Assembly (NCBI GenBank): GCA_039817385.1
Contig: JBCBVY010000006.1
Span: 248,001 to 312,000, forward strand
Reading direction: 5' to 3'
Length of the DNA stretch: 64,000 nt
DNA from: JBCBCP01 sp039817385
Lineage (GTDB): Bacteria; Pseudomonadota; Alphaproteobacteria; Rhodobacterales; Rhodobacteraceae
How positions within the stretch are numbered: position 1 is the first letter of the stretch; every line of letters begins with the position of its first letter. Positions 42,198 to 50,545 of the stretch are shown piece after piece. The notes below the pieces were generated by a model, which had not been told where the DNA came from, did no database searches, and saw nothing but the letters and a program-made list of their open reading frames with translations. The translations under genes and the position numbers were made by a program.

Positions 42198-43320
42198 GCC
42201 GATCCAGCAGGTCGACACAGGCGCTGAGCTGACTGATTTCGATATATTCATTTGCCGTATGCGCCTGCGCGATATGCCCCGGCCCGCAAACCACTGTGTC
42301 CGCACCAAGGCTCTGAAAAAGGCCCGCTTCGGTGTTGAACGGCACCGTACCTGCGCTGGGTTGATCCAGCATGTCCAGCAGCAGGTCGCGGAGGGTGTTG
42401 TCAGCCATCGGGGTCAGGCCAGTGACATCGCCAATCTCCCTTGTGTCGATCCAAGCCTCGGGATGAATTGCCTGTATTAGAGCCTGTATTTCGTCAGTCA
42501 GGGCCCTCAACTGGGCATGGACATGCGCGGCATCCGCGGCTGTGACAGGCCGCATCTCCCAGAAAACCTCGGCGTAGTCCGGGATCACGTTATGGGCCAC
42601 ACCGCCCGCGATCCGCCCAACGTTTACCGTGCTCCATGCCGGATCAAACCGGCTATCCGGACCCGCGCGCGCCATCAGCTCACCGCGCAGCGCCATCAGC
42701 CGCCCCGCATAGCGCACAGCATATTCCACCGCATTCACACCTGCGCCCGGATTGCTGCCATGTCCTGCCTTGCCAAAAAAGCGTGTCGTGTACTCGGCGC
42801 AGCCCTTGTGCCCGTCAATCACCTGCATTCCGGTCGGCTCGCCGATCAGGGCCATGTCCGGCTTAATCCCCCGCGCCTTCAGCTCCGGGATCAACGCGCG
42901 CGCCCCAAGGCATCCGACCTCTTCATCATGGGTGAAGGAAAAATAGATGGGCCTGTCCGGCTGATGATGCGGCGCACAGGTCACGGCTGCGGCCACAAAC
43001 CCCTTCATGTCGCAGGTGCCCCTGCCATAAAGCCGATCGCCCTCCCGGCGCAGGGTGAACGGGTCCGACTGCCACACCTGGCCCTCGGTCGGCACAACAT
43101 CCGTATGTCCGCTGAGCAGGAGACCACCCGGCGCCTCCGGCCCCAATCGCGCGAAGAGATTTGCCTTCTGCCCGCAAGCGCTGTGCAGCAGTTCAACATG
43201 CGCCCCGATATCCTCAAGCCGCTGGGCCAGAGCCGCGCTGATCTCAAGATTGCTTGCCGAACTGACCGAAGGGTAGGCGACCAGCCGGTCCAGCAGGTCG
43301 ATGGTGTCCAGCAGGCTCAT
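42181..43320 (-). CDS. argE: M20 deacetylase, ArgE-type (acetylornithine deacetylase-like)
   Basis: 379-residue zinc amidohydrolase. Metal and catalytic residues are His72 and Asp74 (LLLSGHTDVVP), Asp104 (GRGTCDMKG), and Glu133/Glu134 (FTHDEEVGC). The family removes acetyl from N-acetylornithine. In this neighbourhood, directly after a DoeA-like gene with a 4-bp overlap, it could instead deacetylate an acetylated diamine such as N-acetyl-diaminobutyrate. Its 3' end overlaps the convergent aminotransferase by 17 bp. Confidence 0.85.
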   Translation of the reverse strand: MSLLDTIDLLDRLVAYPSVSSASNLEISAALAQRLEDIGAHVELLHSACGQKANLFARLGPEAPGGLLLSGHTDVVPTEGQVWQSDPFTLRREGDRLYGRGTCDMKGFVAAAVTCAPHHQPDRPIYFSFTHDEEVGCLGARALIPELKARGIKPDMALIGEPTGMQVIDGHKGCAEYTTRFFGKAGHGSNPGAGVNAVEYAVRYAGRLMALRGELMARAGPDSRFDPAWSTVNVGRIAGGVAHNVIPDYAEVFWEMRPVTAADAAHVHAQLRALTDEIQALIQAIHPEAWIDTREIGDVTGLTPMADNTLRDLLLDMLDQPSAGTVPFNTEAGLFQSLGADTVVCGPGHIAQAHTANEYIEISQLSACVDLLDRLMTQA

Positions 43321-44495
43321 GGCTTCACGAACAGCTCACGCGGACGGCCCGCAAGGCACTCTGCCGGTCCGCTCTCGCGAATGCGGATCGTTTCCGTGAT
43401 CTCCAACCCCCAGCCATCCATCCATAGGCCGGGCATGAAGTGGAACGTCATATCAGGCTCTAACACGGTCTCATCCTCCGCACGCAGGCTGATCGTCCGC
43501 TCGCCCCAATCGGGCGGATAGCTGAGACCAACCGGATAGCCGCAACGCGCGCCCCGTTCGATCCCGGCCCGCTCCAGCGGCGCGGCCAGCGCATTTGCCA
43601 CATCGCAGGCCCGCGCACCCGCGCGGGCAACGTCAATGCCCGCCTCAAGCCCCCGGGCCAGCGCCGCTTCGGCGCGGCGCATCTGATCGGGCGGGGTGCC
43701 CAAAAAGAGCGTCCGGCAAAGCGGCGCATGGTAGCGGCGCACACAGCCCGAAATCTCGAAAAATGTTGCCTCGCCTTCCGCAAATGGCCGCCCATCCCAC
43801 GTGAGGTGCGGGGCCGAGGCGTCATCGCCCGACGGCAAAAGCGGCACAATTGCAGGGTAATCGCCCCAAACACCATCCACCGCCCGGATCGCATCGCGGT
43901 AAATCTCAGCCACCACCTCGTTCTTCGGCACGCCGGGTTCAACCCGCTCCAGCAGCCCATCGACGATCTTTTCAGAGATCCGCGCGGCCTGCCGCATATA
44001 GGCCAGCTCTGCCGCGCTTTTGACCGTGCGCTGCCAGTTACATAGGCCAGTCGCATCGCGAAAAATCGCCCCGGGCAGCGCATCGCGCAGCACCACATGG
44101 GCCTTCGCGCTGAAGTAAAAATTGTCCATCTCCAGCCCGATCCGCTGTGCGCCGAGCCGGGCGAGCAACCGGCCAAGCTCTTCCATCGGATGGCGCACGG
44201 TGGATTGCACAAAGTGGTCCGCATAGCTGGTCACGCAATCATCGCGCATCCAGACCGTCCGGCGCGCGCCGTTGGCATCCTGCGCGCGGCCCCACCACAC
44301 CGGATCACTGTCAAGCCGCACGATCACCGCCTGATGCACATAGAAGGACCAGCCGTCATAACCCGTCACCCACGCCATGTTCGACGGATCGCTCAGCACC
44401 AGCGTATCAAGGTTCTGCCGCGCCATCGCCGCGCGCAGTTTTTCCAGCCGCGCCGCGTATTCGCTGACTTCGAACGGCAGTCGTTTTTCAGACAT
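43317..44495 (-). CDS. doeA: M24 hydrolase, ectoine hydrolase (DoeA)-like
   Basis: 392 residues of the creatinase/prolidase fold. The N-terminal part (LPFEVSEYAARLEKLRAAMA; SNMAWVTGYDGWSFYVHQAV; RAQDANGARRTVWM) closely resembles DoeA/EutD, the enzyme that opens ectoine to N-acetyl-2,4-diaminobutyrate. The C-terminal pita-bread domain lacks some dinuclear-metal residues, as DoeA does. The ATG at 44493-44495 has GGGGGAAA upstream. It is co-transcribed with the ArgE-like gene and divergent from a second pot transporter. Other Xaa-Pro-type functions are possible. Confidence 0.75.
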   Translation of the reverse strand: MSEKRLPFEVSEYAARLEKLRAAMARQNLDTLVLSDPSNMAWVTGYDGWSFYVHQAVIVRLDSDPVWWGRAQDANGARRTVWMRDDCVTSYADHFVQSTVRHPMEELGRLLARLGAQRIGLEMDNFYFSAKAHVVLRDALPGAIFRDATGLCNWQRTVKSAAELAYMRQAARISEKIVDGLLERVEPGVPKNEVVAEIYRDAIRAVDGVWGDYPAIVPLLPSGDDASAPHLTWDGRPFAEGEATFFEISGCVRRYHAPLCRTLFLGTPPDQMRRAEAALARGLEAGIDVARAGARACDVANALAAPLERAGIERGARCGYPVGLSYPPDWGERTISLRAEDETVLEPDMTFHFMPGLWMDGWGLEITETIRIRESGPAECLAGRPRELFVKP

Positions 44496-44652
44496 TCTTT
44501 TTCCCCCAACGCAGCCTGCGCGGGACGGTCGGATGTGGCAAGCCCGAAGTGCACGCAAACCAGTCAGACAGCAGGCCGTGCGCACGCGCGCGGCAGGCGC
44601 AAAACCTAATTGGTTGCATTGTACCAGTCCGGTCGGTTTACTTGCGCCAAAC

Positions 44653-44666
44653 GCGCGTCAACGCGC
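44653..44666. promoter_or_regulatory. Inverted repeat before the second pot operon
   Basis: GCGCGT-CA-ACGCGC, flanked by a direct repeat of GCGCCAA (44644-44650 and 44663-44669), in the 196-bp region between doeA and the ATPase gene. It ends 25 bases before the TTG start, so it could be an operator or a leader hairpin. Role inferred. Confidence 0.35.
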
Positions 44667-44691
44667 CAATGAGAAAAACGGGGAGCCATTT

Positions 44692-45792
44692 TTGGCTGAT
44701 AGTACTGGTGATGCGGCGTTCGTCGAATTCGAACGTGTGCAAAAAAGCTATGACGGGGTGAACCTCGTTGTGAAGGATCTCAACCTGTCGATGCCGCGCG
44801 GGGAGTTCCTGACAATGCTGGGGCCTTCGGGCTCTGGCAAAACAACCTGCCTGATGATGCTGGCCGGGTTTGAGACAGCGACCCACGGGGAAATCAAGCT
44901 GGACGGGCGGCCCATCAACAACATCCCGCCGCACAAACGCGGCATCGGGATGGTGTTTCAGAACTACGCCCTTTTCCCGCACATGACCGTGGCCGAAAAC
45001 CTGTCCTTTCCGCTTGAGGTGCGCAAGATCGGCAAGGCCGAGCGCGAGGAAAAGGTGATGCGCGCGCTTGGCATGGTGCAGATGCAGGACTTTGCCGGAC
45101 GCCGCCCCGCGCAGCTGTCGGGCGGTCAGCAGCAGCGTATCGCGCTGGCCCGTGCGCTGGTGTTCGAGCCGGAGCTAGTGCTGATGGACGAACCGCTCGG
45201 CGCGCTCGACAAGCAGCTGCGCGAAACCTTGCAATTCGAAATCACGAACCTTGCGCACGAGCTGGGCATTACCACGGTATACGTCACCCATGACCAGACC
45301 GAAGCGCTTACCATGTCCGACCGGGTCGCGGTGTTTGACGACGGGCGCATCCAGCAGCTGGCGCCGCCAGACCGGCTATATGAAGAACCGGAAAACAGCT
45401 TCGTTGCGCAGTTCATCGGTGAGAACAACACGCTGATCGGCACCGTCGACAAGATCAGCAATGGCAAGTGTGAGGTCCGCCTTGAAAACGGTGCCGTCAT
45501 CGATGCAAAGCCCGTGAACGTTGGCGCCGTGGGCGAGCGCACGCGGGTGTCCATCCGCCCCGAACGGGTAGAGATGGACCCGGAACGGCTGAGCCCGGAT
45601 GCGCATACCCTGGACGCCGAAGTGCTGGAGTTCATCTACATGGGCGACATCTTCCGCACGCGCTTGCGCGTGGCGGGCAAGGACGATTTCATCATCAAAA
45701 CCCGGAACGCACCGGATCAGCGGCGCCTGACCCCCGGGGAGACGATCAAAATCGGCTGGTTGGCCGATGATTGCCGCGCGCTTGACGCCTGA
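44692..45792 (+). CDS. potA: Spermidine/putrescine-type ABC transporter ATPase
   Basis: 366 residues: Walker A GPSGSGKTT (about 44-52), signature LSGGQQQR, Walker B LVLMDEP, switch VTHDQTEA, and a C-terminal TOBE domain. The start is a TTG at 44692-44694 with GGAG six bases upstream; the open frame upstream overlaps doeA and is unrelated. First gene of an ATPase/binding protein/permease/permease operon. Family members carry polyamines, but iron or opine-type substrates are also known. Confidence 0.9.
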   Translation: MADSTGDAAFVEFERVQKSYDGVNLVVKDLNLSMPRGEFLTMLGPSGSGKTTCLMMLAGFETATHGEIKLDGRPINNIPPHKRGIGMVFQNYALFPHMTVAENLSFPLEVRKIGKAEREEKVMRALGMVQMQDFAGRRPAQLSGGQQQRIALARALVFEPELVLMDEPLGALDKQLRETLQFEITNLAHELGITTVYVTHDQTEALTMSDRVAVFDDGRIQQLAPPDRLYEEPENSFVAQFIGENNTLIGTVDKISNGKCEVRLENGAVIDAKPVNVGAVGERTRVSIRPERVEMDPERLSPDAHTLDAEVLEFIYMGDIFRTRLRVAGKDDFIIKTRNAPDQRRLTPGETIKIGWLADDCRALDA

Positions 45793-45903
45793 GCGCGCCC
45801 CGCTCTTCGCTGGCTGATGCTGGCGATGAACACGAGGCGATGGCGAGCCCGCCCCCGCGCCTCAATAAGAGACCCAAAGGCGGGCACAACTCGGGAGATC
45901 CGT

Positions 45904-47013
<1,110 letters not shown>

Positions 47014-47024
47014 ACCAAAGCGGT

Positions 47025-47083
47025 GCGCCGTAACGGCGCGCCCGATCCTACCTCGCCGGGTGCGCGTTTTGCGTGCATCCGGC
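47025..47083 (+). terminator. Two intercistronic hairpins after the binding-protein gene
   Basis: GCGCCG (47025-47030) pairs with CGGCGC (47034-47039) over a 3-base loop. A second stem of 9 pairs with one G-U, 47055-47063 with 47075-47083, encloses a TTTT-containing loop. They lie in the 87-bp gap before the permease. Such structures commonly keep binding-protein mRNA more abundant than permease mRNA, by mRNA protection or partial termination. Confidence 0.5.
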
Positions 47084-47100
47084 ACCTCACAGGACGCGAC

Positions 47101-48741
47101 ATGGCCGAACAAATGCTCGCCGCTGACGGCACGCCCCTGAAACGCAGCCTCGCACGGGCGCTACGGCGGCAAAAGCTGCGCGCGCTGGCGCTGATCGGGC
47201 CGTTGCTGATCTTTGTCCTCGTCGCCTTTGTGATCCCGATCCTGTCGATGCTCTTCCGGTCTGTGCAGAACGACATTGTGCAGGCGACAATCCCGATGAC
47301 GGTGCAGGAACTGCGCAGCTGGGATGCCACAGGCAGTGACCTGCCATCAGAGGCCGTTTATGAGGCCCTGTTCTTTGACCTTTTCCTCGCCGCCGAAGCG
47401 CGGCGCCACACGCGCCTTGGCGGGCGCCTGAACTATGAATCGCCGGGCATGTCCTCCACCTTCCGCCGCACGGGGCGGGAGCTGGACGATATCGGCGACA
47501 TCTCCCTCGATCCGCTCGAAGACCTGAACGACGCGTGGAAAGACGGTGAGACGTGGTACGCCATGCTGAACGCCGGGGATCGCCCCGCCGCGATTGACCT
47601 TGTCGCGCTGCAGCGCGCCCGGATTGCTGATCTGACGGAAACCAGCGCGGGCGGGGACATCAATTTTGCCCCCGCGCAAGACCTCGCCAACCTGCTGCCG
47701 CGCACCGTGCGCGCCTACACGGCTTGGGCGATATTCGAGGCCACGCAAAAGGGCCGCGACCCGGCCACGCGTGACCCTTGGGAAGCTATCGCCCCTGCCC
47801 TTGTCCTCGACCTGCAAACGGCTGACCTGAGCGGCTACACCGGCCCCGGCGCGGACCTGCTGCGCGAGGCGCAAGCGGCCAACCTGCCCGCACCCGTGTT
47901 CGCAGAAGCGTTCGCCGAAGCAGATGAAGACTGGGTCAGCGTCGAAAAATGGGCGATCATCCAGACCTATTCCAGCCGCTACACACCCGGCTATTTTCTG
48001 AATGCCGTCGATGCGCAGCTGACCCCGGAGGGCGTCGCGTGGCAGCCTGAAGAACGCCAGGTTCTGATCACCCTGTTCCAGCGCACGATCTACATGTCGC
48101 TGGTCATCACGATCTCCTGCATCCTGCTTGGATATCCGATTGCGTGGCTTCTCGCGAACCTGCCCGCGCGCAAGGCGAACCTGCTGCTGATCCTCGTGCT
48201 CCTGCCCTTCTGGACCTCGCTTCTGGTGCGGACGTCCGCGTGGAAGGTGATGCTGCAACAGCAGGGGGTGATCAACGATGTGCTGGTCTGGATTGGCCTT
48301 GTGAACGACGCGGACCGGCTGATCATGATCAACAACCAGTTCGGCACCATCGTCGCGATGACGCATATCCTGCTGCCCTTCATGATCCTGCCGATGTATT
48401 CGGTGATGCAGACAATCCCGCCCAGCTACCTGCGTGCCGCCAAAAGCCTTGGCGCCACAAACGCGACAGCCTTCTGGCGAGTCTACTTTCCGCAATCGGT
48501 GCCAGGCATCGGGGCGGGCAGCATCCTCGTCTTCATTCTTGCCATCGGCTACTACATCACGCCGGAAATCGTGGGCGGGACCAAGGGCGTGTTCATTTCG
48601 AACCGGATCGCTTTCCACATTTCATCCTCGCTTAACTGGGGCCTTGCCGCCGCGCTTGGGACGATCCTGCTGGTCGCGGTCCTCATCCTTTACTGGGCCT
48701 ACGACAAAATCGTCGGCATCGATAACGTGAAGTTGGGATAG
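47101..48741 (+). CDS. potB: ABC transporter permease (PotB-type) with large insertion
   Basis: 546 residues, about twice the usual PotB length. Membrane helix 1 (about 28-50, ALALIGPLLIFVLVAFVIPI) is followed by a soluble segment of about 275 residues (about 51-325) rich in Asp/Glu/Ala/Arg. The normal permease core comes next (about 328-546), with TM helices and the EAA loop SYLRAAKSLGATNATAFWRV. The insertion should face the periplasm, where the binding protein docks. It reads as continuous coding sequence without stops. The ATG at 47101 is weakly preceded by AGGA. Confidence 0.88.
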   Translation: MAEQMLAADGTPLKRSLARALRRQKLRALALIGPLLIFVLVAFVIPILSMLFRSVQNDIVQATIPMTVQELRSWDATGSDLPSEAVYEALFFDLFLAAEARRHTRLGGRLNYESPGMSSTFRRTGRELDDIGDISLDPLEDLNDAWKDGETWYAMLNAGDRPAAIDLVALQRARIADLTETSAGGDINFAPAQDLANLLPRTVRAYTAWAIFEATQKGRDPATRDPWEAIAPALVLDLQTADLSGYTGPGADLLREAQAANLPAPVFAEAFAEADEDWVSVEKWAIIQTYSSRYTPGYFLNAVDAQLTPEGVAWQPEERQVLITLFQRTIYMSLVITISCILLGYPIAWLLANLPARKANLLLILVLLPFWTSLLVRTSAWKVMLQQQGVINDVLVWIGLVNDADRLIMINNQFGTIVAMTHILLPFMILPMYSVMQTIPPSYLRAAKSLGATNATAFWRVYFPQSVPGIGAGSILVFILAIGYYITPEIVGGTKGVFISNRIAFHISSSLNWGLAAALGTILLVAVLILYWAYDKIVGIDNVKLG

Positions 48742-48744
48742 ATC

Positions 48745-49629
48745 ATGGGCCTTCCTCCCTACGCAACCTTTGGCCAGCGGGTCTGGTATTATGGCTTTCG
48801 CGTGGTCTGCGCGCTGATCTTCATTTTCCTGATCACGCCGATCCTTGTGGTCATGCCGCTGAGCTTCAACGCGCAGGATTTCTTTACCTTCACGCCGGAG
48901 ATGCTGCGGCTTGATCCCGAGGGCTACTCGCTCAAGCACTACCGCGACTTTTTCACCAACCCGCAATGGCAGCTGGCGCTCAAGAACTCGCTGATCATCG
49001 CGCCGCTGGCGACGATCATCTCCGTCTCGCTCGGCACGCTGGCCGCAATTGGCCTGAGCCAGAGCCACGTGCCTTTCAAGGGCGCGATCATGGCGATCCT
49101 GATCTCTCCGATGATCGTGCCGCTGATCATCTCGGCGACGGGGATGTTCTTTTTCTATGCCCAGATGGGCAACTGGATGGAGAACAGCCTGGGCCTCGAC
49201 AAAACCTTTGTAGGCTATGTGAAGGTGATCCTTGCGCACGCGGTGCTGGGCATTCCCTTTGTCATCATCACGGTCACCGCGACACTGGTCGGCTTTGACC
49301 GGTCGCTGACCCGCGCGGCGGCGAATATGGGGGCGAACCCGGTCACGACATTCTTCCGGGTGCAGATGCCGCTGATCCTGCCGGGGGTGATCTCGGGCGG
49401 GCTGTTCGCGTTTATCACATCGTTTGACGAGGTGGTCGTGGTGCTCTTCGTCGGATCGGCCAGCCAGAAGACCTTGCCGTGGCAGATGTTCATCGGCCTG
49501 CGCGAACAGATCAGCCCGACAATCCTTGCGGTTGCAACGATCCTCGTGGTGATCTCCATCGCCCTGCTCGCCACGGTCGAGGTTCTGCGCCGCCGGAGCG
49601 AGCGGCTCAGGGGGATGAGCCCGAGCTAG
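48745..49629 (+). CDS. potC: ABC transporter permease (PotC-type)
   Basis: 294 residues with about six helices and the EAA loop SLTRAAANMGANPVTTFFRV. An N-terminal cytoplasmic tail precedes helix 1 (VCALIFIFLITPILVVMPLS). It lies 3 bp after the modified PotB and has no comparable insertion. Last gene of the operon; a repeat-containing, lower-GC stretch begins immediately after it. Confidence 0.92.
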   Translation: MGLPPYATFGQRVWYYGFRVVCALIFIFLITPILVVMPLSFNAQDFFTFTPEMLRLDPEGYSLKHYRDFFTNPQWQLALKNSLIIAPLATIISVSLGTLAAIGLSQSHVPFKGAIMAILISPMIVPLIISATGMFFFYAQMGNWMENSLGLDKTFVGYVKVILAHAVLGIPFVIITVTATLVGFDRSLTRAAANMGANPVTTFFRVQMPLILPGVISGGLFAFITSFDEVVVVLFVGSASQKTLPWQMFIGLREQISPTILAVATILVVISIALLATVEVLRRRSERLRGMSPS

Positions 49630-49790
49630 GTCTTGGAATTACGTTTTGTGATTTCAAGTGTCGGCGGCGCGCCGTCGAACGGGCTAAGGAGGTCAATAAC
49701 CTCGTCACGTTCCAGTTGCGCCGCCATCTCGCGCAGGCGTTCGTTGAGTCCAGTTTTAGGATTCCCTTGAGTCCAAGTTTGTGATTCAAG
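49626..49790 (-). pseudogene. Possible 3' remnant of a reverse-strand gene
   Basis: A reverse frame is open from about 49790 to a TAG at 49626-49628 and reads like real protein (LNERLREMAAQLERDEVIDL, then LSPFDGAPP and a tail EITKRNSKT). It has no start with a ribosome site and its beginning dissolves into direct repeats at 49744-49787. It may be the truncated end of a lost gene. I do not recognise the family. Confidence 0.35.
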
Positions 49791-49792
49791 TG
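49643..49792. repeat. Cluster of short imperfect direct repeats
   Basis: GTTTTGTGATTTCAAGTG at 49643-49660 recurs as AGTTTGTGATTCAAGTG at 49776-49792. Separately, TTGAGTCCA...GATTC is repeated at 49744-49764 and 49767-49787 (17 of 21 positions identical, period 23). They bound the remnant and lie just before the HEPN pair, consistent with a past insertion or deletion. Confidence 0.6.
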
Positions 49793-49808
49793 GTGCAGAG
49801 GTTTAGAT

Positions 49809-50072
49809 ATGCAGAACATCGAGAAGATAGTCTTCGACAGGTTTACTGAGCGCGATATCGTGCACATCAGTTCCGAACTCGCAGAAGACAGAGACGGTGA
49901 ACCTATTTTGGTGGTCGACATCATCCACCGAGATTCATTGCATATCACCCCCGAACTCAGTGTCGGGTTAACAGATGCGCTTTGGGACCATCTAGCGGGA
50001 AGTGGGCAGCACGCGTTTCCTGTCATTACCTTCCGAAGTCAACATGATAGCTCTGAGCTGGATGCCGCTTAG
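49809..50072 (+). CDS. Small protein partnered with HEPN-like gene
   Basis: 87 residues, no signal peptide, acidic, mixed alpha/beta: a short N-terminal part (DRDGEPILVVDIIHRDS), then a helical stretch and a conserved-looking end AFPVITFRSQHDSSELDAA. I recall small proteins of this type encoded directly before HEPN-domain proteins, but I cannot name the family. Base composition is lower in GC than the flanking genes. It overlaps the next gene, which suggests a functional pair, possibly toxin-antitoxin-like. Confidence 0.6.
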   Translation: MQNIEKIVFDRFTERDIVHISSELAEDRDGEPILVVDIIHRDSLHITPELSVGLTDALWDHLAGSGQHAFPVITFRSQHDSSELDAA

Positions 50073-50544
50073 CTCGCGAGAAATTTTGCAGTCTGCGTTT
50101 AGGAGGCTGGAGCCACAAGAAGGCCGAACAGAAGCCGATCTTCGTAGGGCTACGAGCGATATCTACTACGCGATGTTTCATAGAGTTTGCGAAGCACTGG
50201 TCGCTAATTTGACGCCTGACGAGCCTGTTTCAATGGCCTTTAAAGATGTATACGGCACGCTCTATAGGTTACCGGATCACAAAACTCTGGCGGATCGCTG
50301 TAAGAAGGCACGAGAAAACGGCTTTCCTCAGCACGTAATTTCGTTCGCAAATGGTTTGGTGACTTTCAAGACAAAGCGAGAAGACGCAGACTACAATCCC
50401 CTGAAAAAGTTCGCGATTTCTGATCTGCGAACTGACCTGGCCACAGCTGAGTCACATTTAGACAATTTCGATGCCTGGACTGGCGAAGAACAAACAAGGT
50501 TTGCGCTGTATTCATCGTTGAGAGCTTTAAGATCTCGGCAATAG
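50062..50544 (+). CDS. HEPN-like (UPF0332-type) protein
   Basis: 160 residues, helical. The N-terminal helix LRRATSDIYYAMFHRVCEAL resembles the HEPN pattern (RRAxSxAYYAxFH), and KREDADYNPLKKF resembles the RxxADY end motif of UPF0332-type HEPN proteins. HEPN proteins are often RNases or nucleotidyl-transfer partners. I choose the ATG at 50062 because MPLSSREIL fits the family start; ATGs at 50044 or 50002 are possible. The gene overlaps its partner by 11 bp and is lower in GC than its neighbours, indicating transfer. Confidence 0.65.
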   Translation: MPLSSREILQSAFRRLEPQEGRTEADLRRATSDIYYAMFHRVCEALVANLTPDEPVSMAFKDVYGTLYRLPDHKTLADRCKKARENGFPQHVISFANGLVTFKTKREDADYNPLKKFAISDLRTDLATAESHLDNFDAWTGEEQTRFALYSSLRALRSRQ

Positions 50545-50545
50545 G

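Noticed and set aside
44377..44691. Extension of the second ATPase gene upstream of its TTG
   Set aside because: Overlaps the divergent doeA gene and has no ABC-ATPase character.
49685..49692. Perfect Shine-Dalgarno-like AAGGAGGT after potC
   Set aside because: No start codon at a usable distance in any frame; chance, or part of the remnant.
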